This document shows positions 1 to 9,434 of a DNA stretch of 42,432 nt, piece after piece. Where the stretch lies: the NCBI RefSeq assembly GCF_041956535.1, contig NW_027192235.1:25975-68406 (forward strand), written 5' to 3'. The notes beneath the pieces are model-generated. The model saw only the letters and a program-made list of their open reading frames with translations. It made no database searches and had not been told where the DNA came from. This DNA comes from Calcarisporiella thermophila CBS 279.70. Its lineage: Eukaryota > Calcarisporiellomycota. Within the stretch, counting starts at the first letter, position 1. Every line of letters begins with the position of its first letter. A program made the position numbers and the translations under genes.

Positions 1-124
1 TTTTGGTTGCTCCTTGAATGTATGTATGACGAGATATAGGTCTTTTCGGGCTTGAGGGATTACGTGGCTTGGCTTGGTTGTCCTACTGCAGATATTTCGA
101 TACGATTCCAACAATTTCAAATGT

Positions 125-141
125 GCTCTAGTGGCGTAATT

Positions 142-181
<40 letters not shown>

Positions 182-198
182 GAGTCCACCCTTGAGCG
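125..198 (+). tRNA. tRNA-Asn (anticodon GTT)
   Basis: Full cloverleaf without intron: D stem GCGT/GCGC, anticodon stem TTCGG/CCGAA around the loop CTGTTAA (anticodon GTT), and T stem GGTGG/CCACC around TTCGAGT. The 7-bp acceptor stem GCTCTAG/CTTGAGC has one T-T mismatch at pair 5-68. Base 198 (G) is the discriminator. The D and T arms carry the usual internal promoter boxes. Decodes AAC/AAT. Very likely functional; the mismatch is the only oddity. Confidence 0.93.
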
Positions 199-672
199 TT
201 TTTGTCAATTCTTTTTAAATTTGAAACACATCCCCCATGATTATTATTTTATAAAATAATCATGTTTTACGTATCCAGTATTCCCTATCGAAGGCAATTG
301 GATCACTTTCAAAGCTCACCGAGACTCCTACACGAAAGAGACCATTAACTATATTTTTAAGTTTAAGTGATTTCTTAGACATAAAGGTTTTATTAAGAAA
401 GAATCCCTTGACATTATCGCTAAGATTAGCATTTTATCCTGTTCTCACTCCCTCTTAGATCGCCTTTATTTTTTATAAATTAATATGTAATCACGCTATT
501 CTGAAAGCATCCCCCCCAAAACCTACTCATTTAACTACCTAACATTATTAATATACTGTTAGCTGAAAATTACTTTAAGAACTGTGAAATGCTATGCTAT
601 ATTGTATATATCTTACTATATTTTAACATCACTTTATTTTTTTAATTAAATATCGAGAAGAATTTTTACACT
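199..672. other. AT-rich intergenic DNA
   Basis: No convincing reading frame, RNA gene or structured repeat was seen. A T-run directly after the tRNA-Asn (199-203) could act as its polymerase III terminator. Confidence 0.5.
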
Positions 673-820
673 CGGCTAACTTTTTGAGTTCGAGATGGTA
701 TATTTTGACTATTAACTTCCATAACTTCCTCCATTCTAACGGCACCAATTGGCGATACACAGTGATGATAGCCCTACCCTTGCTTTAAATAATCTACTAC
801 ACAGATTCATATATAATTAC
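673..820 (-). repeat. 148-bp dispersed repeat, copy 1 (inverted relative to copy 2)
   Basis: The reverse complement aligns without gaps to 39426-39573, with 5 mismatches counted by eye. In copy 2 this segment is the TATTTAAAG-containing promoter, leader and start codon of the gene at 39512-40291. Here, read on the minus strand, it keeps an ATG and the first part of an open frame, which stops soon after the repeat ends. The GAG-GT donor of copy 2 is GAG-GA here. It looks like a displaced promoter and first-exon fragment; a mobile-element fragment is the alternative. Confidence 0.85.
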
Positions 821-1022
821 CTTATCCATGAGTTATTAATATGAAACATGTACCGATCCTTCACTCAATTTCGGAGGCAAACCGCTACTAAAATTTAAAC
901 GCTCATTATCTTGAAAAATAATCAATCCTTAATTAATCTAATTGTATTTACAAACTGCCTACATTTCTGTCTTCTTATTGATATTATAGCTTGTTTGGTA
1001 TACTCCAATGAAGTAAATCTTG
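821..1022. other. AT-rich spacer, possibly 5' part of the Tc1-like element
   Basis: No gene seen. It lies between the 148-bp repeat and the helix-turn-helix region of the broken transposase, so it may contain that element's 5' end. No terminal inverted repeat could be assigned by eye. Confidence 0.3.
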
Positions 1023-1803
1023 GAAATAGTCATATCAAGGAAAAACTCATTACGTAATGAGGGTTTATCCAGCAGAGAGGTCTCGCGTCAGCTTGGGATA
1101 AGCTACCATACCGTCAATAAATATCGTAGAATATGCGCTCCAGAATCATCTGAGCCAGCTTTCGGTCGCCCACGTGTTCATACTGAGAGACAAGAGAAAA
1201 TCCTTGTACGAAATTTCTAGGCTGGAATATATGAAAATATACCAGATGCAAAGAAACATCTTAATGAAGATTACAATGTCGGTTTGACATTGACATCAGT
1301 AAGGAACACACTGAAGTTAAACCGAATGTGCTCGAGGTTGTGGAGAAAAAGCCATTATTAAAGGCTAGCCATAGGAAGTTCGACTAGCTACTGTACATGG
1401 CAATTGAAACTGGAGTTTAGATGATTTCAGTGTATCATATGGTGAGATGAGAGTATATTTTAGAATCTTCAGCAGAGGTAGAAGAAGATATTATTGGAAA
1501 GCTCCAGGCTATCCTAGGCCCAATCATCATTTCAAAAATGCAGTCAAGCACGGCAATAGGTTGGTTACCGTGAGGACAGGCATCACTTCCAAAGGGACTG
1601 GATTTATGTGCTGAATCGAGAAGGGACTAGACCCACAACTGTAAAAGAATATTTTAAGAGAATAATCAATGAGAACACTCGATCGGTATAACTTAGACGA
1701 GGATCAAATTACTTTCCAGCATGATAATGATTCTAAACATACCGCGTGTAGTAAAGTGGAATGGCTGTCAAACCACAATATTACCGTACTTAAATGGCCA
1801 GGT
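1023..1803 (+). pseudogene. broken Tc1/mariner-family transposase
   Basis: A once-functional DNA-transposon transposase, now split among frames by stops and indels. From the 5' end: a helix-turn-helix region (GLSSREVSRQLGISYHTVNK, 1068-1127) followed by a GRPR-like hook; after a stop at 1218, a second DNA-binding stretch; then a KKPLLKASHRK motif in another frame; a region ending GITSKGTGFM like the Tc1 'SKG' segment; and finally [10 protein letters not shown] with [13 protein letters not shown], the conserved second catalytic Asp region of Tc1 transposases. It stops where the NPIE..W segment with the last catalytic residue would begin, because reverse-oriented LINE DNA starts there. No intact terminal repeats were found. 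Not functional. Confidence 0.85.
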
Positions 1804-1805
1804 TA

Positions 1806-2105
1806 ATGGCACTGCTTGCAAACATTACGTTCTCCTGTCCACTTATTAGTGATGAAATCCGTCGCCAATCTGTGTTTCAAGAGTCTCCATCTTAGTGCCC
1901 TATGCTTGGGTTCACTCGTTCGCTTTTTCCGGTACATCCAAACTATCTCCCATCTGCTGGAGTCGCTTGAGGTTTCTTTCCATTCCGGAGTGATATTCTC
2001 TCCTTTGCTTATCTTGTACAGCCCTCCCGATTTGAAAAATAGCACTTCGCTCTTCTTGAATATAATGAATATCATGAACTTAAAAACTCTGATGTAATAA
2101 AAGAT
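1806..2105 (-). pseudogene. LINE fragment with reverse-transcriptase zinc-binding region
   Basis: An open minus-strand frame reads W..VWMYRKKRT, then LRWRLLKHRLAT and NVCKQC. This is the layout of the zinc-binding domain that follows the reverse transcriptase in LINE ORF2 proteins (aromatic/basic start, W-x-LL-x-x-RL-x-T, then CxxC). Both ends are cut: the frame breaks straight after CxxC against the Tc1 remnant, and the other side runs into tRNA-Leu. A 5'- and 3'-truncated relic; the family call is motif-based. Confidence 0.6.
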
Positions 2106-2110
2106 AAATT

Positions 2111-2194
2111 TGGTGACAGTGGGATTCGAACCCACGCCTGCTTACGCAGATTAGAACTTGAGTCTAACGTCTTAGACCGCTCGACCATATCACC
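2111..2194 (-). tRNA. tRNA-Leu (anticodon CAA)
   Basis: Minus-strand class II tRNA: acceptor GGTGATA/TGTCACC (one G-T wobble), anticodon stem TTAGA/TCTAA around CTCAAGT (anticodon CAA), long variable arm CTGC-GTAA-GCAG, T stem GTGGG/CCCAC around TTCGAAT, and A at 2111 as discriminator. No intron, unlike many fungal tRNA-Leu(CAA) genes. Decodes TTG. It is intact although it sits among LINE and Tc1 relics. Its mature 3' end (with CCA) is complementary over nine bases to the candidate primer-binding site of the retroelement at 35306. Confidence 0.94.
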
Positions 2195-2198
2195 TGAT

Positions 2199-2266
2199 AG
2201 TTTTGTTATGAGGAAATTTGACACAATATGGGTTTATGGCGCAGTAGGAGGAAAGGAGGCTTAGAT
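2199..2266 (+). repeat. degenerate copy of the LINE 3' segment at 2611
   Basis: It begins GTTTTGTTATGAGGAAATTT and is followed by GGCGCAGTAG and GGAGGCTTAG, matching in order the segment that begins at about 2611. Read in frame it gives MRKF.T....GAV before a stop. It appears to be an older, shorter copy of the element that follows, starting a few bases from the 5' end of the tRNA-Leu gene. The remaining 2267-2610 has no recognisable content. Confidence 0.55.
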
Positions 2267-2610
2267 TTCGTGACTTACTTTTCTTTTTATTCATTATGTG
2301 GTGTGATAGATATTTTTGTGGGGTGACCAGTATACTTATTATCATACGATTAACATATTTATCCAGAATCACCTTATATTTTTTATATTTTACCTTCTTG
2401 TGATACATTATCTTTAGTATAAAAAGGAGCATATCTTTAGTTAGAATAAAGTGTGCTATTTTGTATTGAGATAGAACCGGATACGTTTCAAACCACCATC
2501 TTGTGTCGTTTATTAGTCTTCTGAAGTGTTTAAGGAAGGACAATCAAGAGCTTAGGGATAGCTAGAGGATTGTCGGGATAGACCTTATTAGACATATATT
2601 CGACGCAACA

Positions 2611-3235
2611 GTTTTGTTGTGAGGAAATTTGGGACTAAAAGGATCAATGGCGCAGTAGTAGAGGATGGAGGCTTAGCTTTTGTGCCCCATCGGGACCGAA
2701 TCGCCTACCATTTCGAATGCATTCGAGCATCACCCGAGACAATCATCCTCCGTGCCAAAATGGACATCGAGGAGGTTATCGGAGGTGAACTGATAAAGGC
2801 ACGAAAAAGACGAGAGATGGAGTTATTCCAAAGAAGGTGGTGCAGTCGGGGAGCGGTAATAGAAAGTTCGGATAGAGCAAGACTAAAACTGGAGTGACGA
2901 AGCAACCCTTCCTCTCTCCCTATCCACTCTTTACCTCCTCCCCTCCTCTTCATATCTTTCACCAAATACCTGATCACTATATACATCTAATCTACCCTTT
3001 ATTCCTTTACTCCATGTTCATCACCTTCTCTATGTTCTTACCCCCTTGCGTTTCTTTGCTTTTTTCTCTTCTCTCCTTTTCTGGGCTGACATAAATTGTC
3101 AAAATCTAAGTTTCACCTTGCCACCTAACTCTATCCCCACCCCTTTATTCCCCCCTTTCTTTATTCATTGTAATCATTAAACTCTTGTAAGCTACGGCAA
3201 CTAATAAAAGTCTCCGTTGATTGATAAAAAAAAAA
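2611..3235 (+). mobile_element. 5'-truncated non-LTR retrotransposon, 3' end with poly(A)
   Basis: An open frame (2619-2897) rich in Arg/Lys/Glu, including KARKRREMELFQRRW, is followed by a pyrimidine-rich untranslated region, an AATAAA at 3203-3208 and a run of ten A at 3226-3235. An ORF end, leader-like 3' UTR and poly(A) tract of genomic origin are hallmarks of a LINE copy truncated at its 5' end. The frame would be the C-terminal tail of ORF2; no catalytic residues are included. Identity rests on this architecture and on nearby LINE fragments, not on a sequence match. Confidence 0.55.
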
Positions 3236-3429
3236 TTAGGAACTAGTTATAAACCAGTATTCATTAGCTTTATTAGTTAACAGGTTAAATAGTTATTATA
3301 TCTTATAGTATAAAAGAAACACTCTAATGAGAACTTCTAAGATGCACACCTTGTTCTTGAATAAACCTATAGTTTTACCTATATTCCCCAAGTATCCCCT
3401 AGTTATCTCGCTCTAGTTTATGACAGAAA

Positions 3430-3846
3430 TGTTACGTTGGAAACAGGAGATGTGTGGTAGGAGGGGATTATCTCATCTATCTGAGCGCTATCTCAAGTCG
3501 TCTGCTTATCCGTATGCAGATCCGCACTTAAGATAGGAGATGCCGAGAACTTGGTATCAAAAAAATAGAAATTTGAACCCTTGCTTTATTACAGAAAAAC
3601 TACTCCTCTTTTTATAATGTTGCTAGATAAGACTATGACTCATAACAAATAATAAAAGAATAGCTCAATATTCAATAAGACTATAGCTGTTGCTAGTATT
3701 CAATAAAACCAAGAAAATTCTCAATAAAACTAAAATAAATGGTAATACTCAGTAAAACTAAAATATGCATCTTCATTGAAAGATATTGAATCCCAAAAAC
3801 GCCGCCACAACCTTATACTCCACGTTGCCCTATTCCCGTCGTAACA
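3430..3846. mobile_element. solo LTR (417 bp)
   Basis: It starts TGTTACG (3430-3436) and ends CGTAACA (3840-3846), a perfect 7-bp terminal inversion with canonical TG...CA ends. It is flanked by GAAA on both sides (3426-3429 and 3847-3850), the likely target-site duplication. It contains TTTTTATAATG and several CAATAAAAC-type repeats that could act as promoter and poly(A) signals. No internal region adjoins it, so it is probably the product of LTR-LTR recombination. It lies between LINE relics. Confidence 0.72.
3660..3770 (+). repeat. degenerate short direct repeats inside the solo LTR
   Basis: The motif (C/T)(C/T)CA(A/G)TAAAACTA recurs four or five times at irregular spacing. These repeats contain AATAAA hexamers. 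Confidence 0.5.
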
Positions 3847-3909
3847 GAAATGTTATGGACCGTGGTGAATTTAACTCATCGTCCAGCGAAGACCTAAGCT
3901 TTGATTCAA

Positions 3910-3984
3910 CTCGAATATGTCCTCCTCCTGGACAACAAAAAAGTATATGATCGCATAGATCGAGAATGGCCAATCCACTTATTT
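3910..3984 (+). pseudogene. LINE reverse-transcriptase fragment (motif A)
   Basis: Translation gives LLLDNKKVYDRIDREW, which matches the catalytic block of LINE reverse transcriptases (hydrophobic-LD-x-K-A-Y-D-R-V-D). It includes the first catalytic Asp. A stop follows at 3985. About 60 bases further on, another frame gives a basic stretch like the next RT block, but the F/YADD motif was not found. It is a decayed piece, in the same orientation as the 3' LINE end at 2611-3235, and may come from an insertion split by the solo LTR. Confidence 0.75.
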
Positions 3985-3987
3985 TAG

Positions 3988-4360
3988 TTTTGGTTATAAA
4001 CTCCACTTAACAATCTAGCTGATTTAGAGATTATTGTATAAATCTTCAGTCAACCTAAACCTGCGCTTAGTAGATTTGCCGCTACAGGGAGTACGTCAGT
4101 TAGATGGATCGTGTGCATTCACTGAAATTTATCATCGAAAGCATTAAGCTAAGGGTGAAAAAACTTCATCTTCATTTTTATTTCTATATTACTTGCACCT
4201 TTGGTGGCTTTTCCATTTACGCATTTATTTATCCTTCCATGGATAGCAAAATCCCAATTAATCTCTTAGCGTCGATCCTTATACTTTTCATTATATACCA
4301 CAAAGTAACGTTTCGAGGGAAGTCCATAACCCTATTTTATATAAATAGATAGACGAGATG
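3988..4360. other. spacer between LINE relic and TIM21
   Basis: There is an 82-codon open frame at 4104-4352 (+) with hydrophobic stretches. It has no recognisable motif and sits at the 3' side of TIM21; it is not called as a gene. Confidence 0.3.
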
Positions 4361-5157
4361 TTATACAAGTATTATTGAGCAATTATATAGATTTGATACT
4401 ACCGGCACATCCACAAATAAATAATGATAATCCCATTTGCCTCGCTCATCTCTAACCATATCCAAATGTACAGTGCCCGTTGCACCAGGTCCTTCAACAA
4501 AAAATCTCATTAGCATATGCTCATTTCCTTTTGTGTCCTCAACGATTTGATATGCGATTCGTCGATTACGTCGTCGCCGGCTTTGTGAGGGTTCACCGTG
4601 ACCTTTAATGGGGTGACCAAGAATTTGTTGCAGCTATGATTTTGTGTAGATCTAAGATTGTGTAAATAATAAGGCGATATAAGTATAAATACCTCCTCAT
4701 TTACTCGAATCTTCTCTAAAGCATCTGAGAATGTGTTTGTCGAGCTCGAACCGAAAAATTCACTCCACACAACATACACAAGTGTGCCCATAATTCCAAC
4801 ACCCAACGCAATAACTCCAATATTTGTAGTCGTCTTTCCTGCAGCCACCACTAAATTTGTATAAAAAGAAATTATTATAAAGCCAATGATTCTGTTATAT
4901 TTTGATTCACCTTTTTGACCCATTGTCAGATCCTTCCATTCTTTCGCGGTTTCTTTAGTAATAAGCGATTGCCGTGTTTTCTGGGAATGTGTGGCATAAG
5001 TGCAACGGCCAATTATTGCCGATTGATGTTCGATTCGATAGATATAAGGATTACGAGTCTTAAAGGCAAGTCTAGAGAAAAATGGGGAGGACTTTTGAGA
5101 AAATTGTGTCCTAATATTAATAAATATAGCCAAAATGATTAAATGTTGTAGGGACAT
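4361..5157 (-). CDS. TIM21: Tim21, mitochondrial presequence-translocase subunit
   Basis: Tim21 sits in the mitochondrial inner membrane, binds the intermembrane-space part of Tom22 and couples TIM23 to the respiratory chain. Three exons on the minus strand (5157-4911, 4850-4693, 4633-4361) give 225 residues. Introns are 60 and 59 bases, with GTGAAT..TTAG and GTATTT..ATAG borders. The N-terminus is rich in Arg/Ser/Phe, as expected for a presequence. The family block WKDLTMGQKVV forms only across the first splice, followed by KTTTNIGVIALG and one membrane span to SEFFGSSS. The last exon holds the conserved C-terminal domain (RFFVEGPGATGTV, then WDYHYLFVDV). Length and order fit fungal Tim21. 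It is divergent from RNH201, with 217 bases shared upstream. Confidence 0.93.
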
Positions 5158-5374
5158 AAAATCATGAAAAATACCAATACGCGCGCTGTCCTTGTAGTAT
5201 TAACATCTTATAGAGCTGACTAGTATAATTTGCTATAGTTTTTTAATGAAGTAATTACTTTTACTTATACGGCTAAGCCATTTACGCTTGGCAGTCACTA
5301 AAGACAATATAAAAATTGAATATGACGCGTTGGTATTATTTGATTCTGGTCGTGTCTTTGCAAGGAATTCAATA
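5158..5374. promoter_or_regulatory. shared divergent upstream region of TIM21 and RNH201
   Basis: These 217 bases separate two head-to-head genes and must hold both promoters. An in-frame stretch upstream of the RNH201 ATG is open from about 5288 but has only a TTG, so the ATG at 5375 is taken as the start. Confidence 0.5.
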
Positions 5375-6728
5375 ATGACAAAAGCTACGAAGATTGGCTC
5401 TTCTTCTTTATATAAATCTACAACATGTACTGATTCTTCCACCTCTTCTGAATCTTTACTTCCATTCTGTCGCCCTGGAATACTCACATCCTATACTCAC
5501 CACTCTCCACAACCGACAGGACTTAAAGTGAATGCTGGGTGCGTGCTAGGCGTGGATGAGGCAGGACGTGGACCTGTGCTAGGTAATTTTCATCTAAAAT
5601 TTAGCATTATCAATAAGATTTATGATATATTAATTACATTCAATCCTATCTAATACAGGACCAATGGTTTATGGAATTTGTTATTGCCCGGTTGTGTGGA
5701 AAGAGGAGCTTGATAAACAGGGTTTCACTGGTAATTCTCATGTCATTTGCTTTAAAGCATATATTATTAATTCAAGTTTTTAGATTCAAAAAAGCTGACG
5801 GAAACTCAGCGTGATTCGCTTTTCGAAGTAGTGCTAAAAAATTCAGATATGATGGGCTGGGGTGTCCGAGTTATGTCCCCACAGGATATATCTAGTGGAA
5901 TGCTTGGAAGGTTTGGTATCATATGCTAAGATGCCTATAATTTAAAGCTAATGATTCTATTGGTTAAAAAGAAACAAATATAATCTGAATGAGCAAGCTA
6001 GAGATACAACGGTAAATTTAGTTCGCGAAGTAATAGAGAGCGGCATAAATGTCGTTGAAGTAACTTTCGAGTTTTACCCTCAATTCTCTCCTTAAAAGTT
6101 TCTCAATTCAGTCTTATTATTGTATCACTATAGATGTACGTCGATACTCTAGGAAGTCCTGAAGCACATCAAGCAAAGCTCTCATCCGTCTTCCCTGGAA
6201 TACGCATCTTAGTCACAAAGAAAGCTGATGAAAAATTCGCAATTGTAAGCGCAGCAAGTATATGCGCAAAAGTCACAAGGGACTGGGTTTTGCGGAATTG
6301 GGTGTTTGCAGAGAGGGGTTTAGAGAATTTCTCACGAGAGTTCGGGTCCGGATATCCATCTGGTATAGTATTAACCCTTATCAGAGATATATTTAAGATA
6401 ATTTACTTATTTACTTATTAAAGATCCCAACACTATTGCATGGCTTCAAAGTAATATGGATCCAGTGTTTGGGTTCCCTAGCTTATTGCGATTCAGTTGG
6501 GCCACTTGTGAGAAACTGCTTGAGGAAGCAGTCAAAGTTACATGGTAAGTATTATTTTTCTTTTTCCTCATGTCGTTACATTGGACAATTAACCTGTTGA
6601 CATACACTTATAGGCCTGAAGAGCCAGAAAAAGGCCAAAAGAAAATAAAGAGATTATTAGAGAAAAAGCCCCAGACAAGAGCTAAACTTTTCGTAGATTT
6701 AGGACTCTCAATTGTTGATGATTTTTAA
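5375..6728 (+). CDS. RNH201: ribonuclease H2 catalytic subunit A
   Basis: It cleaves the RNA strand of RNA-DNA hybrids and starts removal of single ribonucleotides from DNA, as the catalytic subunit of the nuclear RNase H2 trimer. Seven exons (5375-5582, 5659-5730, 5784-5910, 5972-6059, 6134-6362, 6424-6544, 6614-6728) give 319 residues. [16 protein letters not shown] at about residue 57 holds the first two acidic catalytic residues, and [10 protein letters not shown] follows. YVDTLG carries the third Asp, and [19 protein letters not shown] is the conserved block of the eukaryotic A subunit. All six introns (54-76 bases) are GT-AG and keep frame. The C-terminus is basic, as in orthologues. 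It converges on OLA1, 123 bases from stop to stop. Confidence 0.95.
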
Positions 6729-6851
6729 GGATATTTATATTATAATATAATTCTGTAACATATATTTCAAGAATAAACAAGCCATCTCATTTTAAATTCG
6801 CATAAATTTTTATTGTGTTTAGATAGCATGTAGTTACGAATAATTGTCTAT

Positions 6852-8370
6852 TTACTTCTTTTTGGCAGGCGTTGACGTTACGTTGAACTTGAAGTGCATA
6901 ATATCACCATCCTGCACCACGTAGTCTTTGCCTTTCTGCACAAGTTTACCCGCAGCTTTGCATGCACTTTCACTACCATGCTCTTTTAGATCTTCGTAAG
7001 ACATCACGTCTGCACAAATGAAACCACGCTGGAAATCAGTGTGAATTACTCCAGCCGCTGCAGGCGCTTTTGTAAGTTTCTAAAAGTTATAAGCATGTTT
7101 GTTAAAAAAAATGTGTGGATGAAAAATCTCAAACTTTCAATATACCCTGATTGTCCATGCTCGAACTTCATCCTCTCCAGCTGTGAAATAGTAAATCAAT
7201 TGCAGGGATTGGTAACCAGCGACGATGATTTTTGGTAGCACGGAAGCAGTACCAAGCTCCTTCAGCGTTTCCTCTTTCTCCTCGGGTGACATCGTTGAGA
7301 TACGCAATTCGAGGTTAGCTGAAAAGGGAACGAGCAGATCTCCTGGGTTATGTTCATCTATCCACTGTTTGATTTTCGGCAACCTTATGACACATATAAA
7401 AGTGAATAAATGATAAAATTAATGAAATTGAAGTAAATGTATTATACCATTTATTCTTTTTGCGGATATAGTCCTTCTCGCTCAAATTGCACAAATAAAT
7501 AACTGGCTTAGCAGTAAGAAGCATCAACCCATTGATTACTTCGACCTCTTTATTGGTCCAGTCTCCCTTTCGTACGTCTTTTTTATCCTCCTTCACCCAT
7601 TTATATACTTTTGCGACGATATCACATTCTTCTTTCTTTGCTTTATCTGCAGCATTTCCACCTGTTCCAATACGCGCAACGGTACGGGAAAGCTCGGAAT
7701 AATATTTATCGAGAAACTCTTCGTCTTTAAGACGTAGCTCTTCGTGAATGATCTCTAGATCACGAATCGGGTCAAGTTCGCCCTCGACGTGGATGACATC
7801 TTCGTCAGAAAACGCTCGACATACGTGGAATATGGCGTCGACTGCACGAATATGAGAAAGAAAAGCGTTGCCGAGTCCTGCTCCGGCAGAAGCTCCCTTG
7901 ACAAGCCCGGCAATATCAATAACAGTTAAGAATGCTGGGACCTAAAATATAGAAAAGTGTTAATATATAGTATAGCTGACAAGTACGAACATATAGCATG
8001 TAGTACATACTTTAGATGCCGGCTTATATTGTTCGCATAACCAGTCAAAGCGCGGATCGGGTACTGCAACTCGCGCTTCTTCAGGATTCTAAAAGTAAGG
8101 GTAAATATAAAAATTTTAATACAAAAGTATTTAGTGCAAACTTACGATCGTGCAGAAAGGATAGTTTTCTGCTGACACAGAGCTATTAGTAAGCGCGTTA
8201 AAGAAAGTGCTTTTTCTAAAGAGTAATAGGGTCAGCTAAAAAAGCAAGGAATAGAGGCAAACAAAACACTCATACCCAACATTTGGCAATCCGACTACAC
8301 CAATTTTAAGGTTATTTGATGGTCTACCAAGCAGAACTTTCTCTTCTTGAATTTGCTTCTTTGGTGGCAT
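6852..8370 (-). CDS. OLA1: OLA1/YchF-type Obg-like ATPase, with an apparent frameshift in the last exon
   Basis: A cytosolic P-loop ATPase of the Obg/YchF family, linked to translation and stress responses. Six minus-strand exons: 8370-8276, 8215-8146, 8088-8011, 7941-7448, 7383-7146, 7080-6852. The N-terminus [11 protein letters not shown] leads to the Walker A GLPNVGKST (formed across intron 1), then [19 protein letters not shown] as switch region and NLSEKDY (NKxD-like, adenine-tolerant as in OLA1). The TGS domain ends the protein. In the last exon [20 protein letters not shown] is in frame, but the expected ICADVM continuation is in another frame because one extra base is present at about 7019-7021. 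As written, the frame runs 16 codons more and stops. Everything else is well conserved, so sequencing error or a recent mutation are both possible. Family call certain; integrity uncertain. Confidence 0.9.
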
Positions 8371-8797
8371 TTTCTAATTTCTCTTTCTCTCTGCGTCAAG
8401 TTTGATCAATATTTTTTTTTTTTGCAAGTGAACGCACCTAGTATTCTGGGGAGTAAACAAATAAATTAAAAACCTAACCTAATTAGCAGGAACTTATACC
8501 AAACATTCACAACTGAGATGTGTTGTAGTATAAAATCATAAGTAAATCACTCACGTTGAGATTACTTATATTTACTCAAATACCTTAAAATTTTAAACAC
8601 TTATTAATATCTTGCATTTGGACTATTTATAATAACCATGTTTTTACAACCTCCAGCACTAAAGCCTCGATATATTAATAAAGAACTATTAAATGTTTAA
8701 TAGTAAACACTTTGAAAAACCCATTATTATATTCGCGGAGGCCCCGACAGCTTATAATAAGCATACTGTAAATATTGCGGGCCACTTGCTAGTGTAA
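8371..8797. other. AT-rich upstream region of OLA1
   Basis: A poly-T tract lies at about 8411-8422. Apart from the promoter presumably needed by OLA1, nothing recognisable was found. Confidence 0.35.
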
Positions 8798-8896
8798 AAG
8801 AAATATTCCTTAGCCATATTTGAATGAACGAAGTTCTTTATTTTCAAGAAATATTCCTTAGCCATATTTGAATGAACGAAGTTCTTTATTTTCAAG
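8798..8896. repeat. tandem duplication, two copies of a 48-bp unit
   Basis: The unit beginning AAGAAATATTCCTTAGCCAT occurs twice in a row with period 48, with no mismatch seen, plus three extra bases of a third copy. It lies about 540 bases upstream of the fluG start and about 430 bases upstream of OLA1. Being identical, it is recent. It could be a simple slippage duplication in a divergent promoter region. Confidence 0.93.
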
Positions 8897-9434
8897 AAAC
8901 AGCGCTTGTTAACTGGTATTCATTGGGCTAATAATTTTTTGGAAAGGTTGAACAGAGCAGTGAGCGGGCATGCCAATAAAACTATGTTGATTAAAAATAA
9001 GTGATAGAATACAATAATGAGCCCATGGTTGAGTCAGTTATGTCGTGAGGTATCCTTTATATTTATAAGTAGGCATGGTATTGCATTCAAGTTACCAGCA
9101 GCTGATTTTTACCAGCTTCATCGATTCTCTTACAATATTTCATAAACAAATAAGTCTAACGAAAGATACTGAGTGGGGAATTCACTTAAGAACTTGCGAG
9201 ATTTCTTCTTAGCAGTTAGTGAAATGCACACGGATGCGACGCAAAGGTTTGTTTTTTGGCCGCCTTTTGTAATTTACCTCATAAGTTGTAATTAGAGTGG
9301 GGTAAATGTTTCCAAAATATCTCATCTCCGAATTTTAGATTCTTGATTAAGTTGTACGCGCGGCCATTTGAACTAAAATCTCGTTCTATATTCTCAGATT
9401 ATACGAACGTTAATACGAACGAAATATCCTGAAG
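8897..9434. other. intergenic DNA upstream of fluG
   Basis: No gene seen. The directly repeated TACGAACG (9402-9409 and 9414-9421) lies just before the fluG ATG. Confidence 0.4.

Noticed and set aside
2190-2543. 117-codon minus-strand open frame overlapping tRNA-Leu
   Set aside because: It runs into the tRNA gene and the LINE repeat, and its Ile/Lys/Tyr-rich product has no motif.
3645-3770. CRISPR-like array from the recurring AATAAAACTA motif
   Set aside because: Units are short, unevenly spaced and AT-only, in a eukaryotic LTR; no spacer structure.
4104-4352. 82-codon hydrophobic open frame at the 3' end of TIM21
   Set aside because: No recognisable family, and it ends eight bases before the TIM21 stop on the other strand; chance frame more likely.
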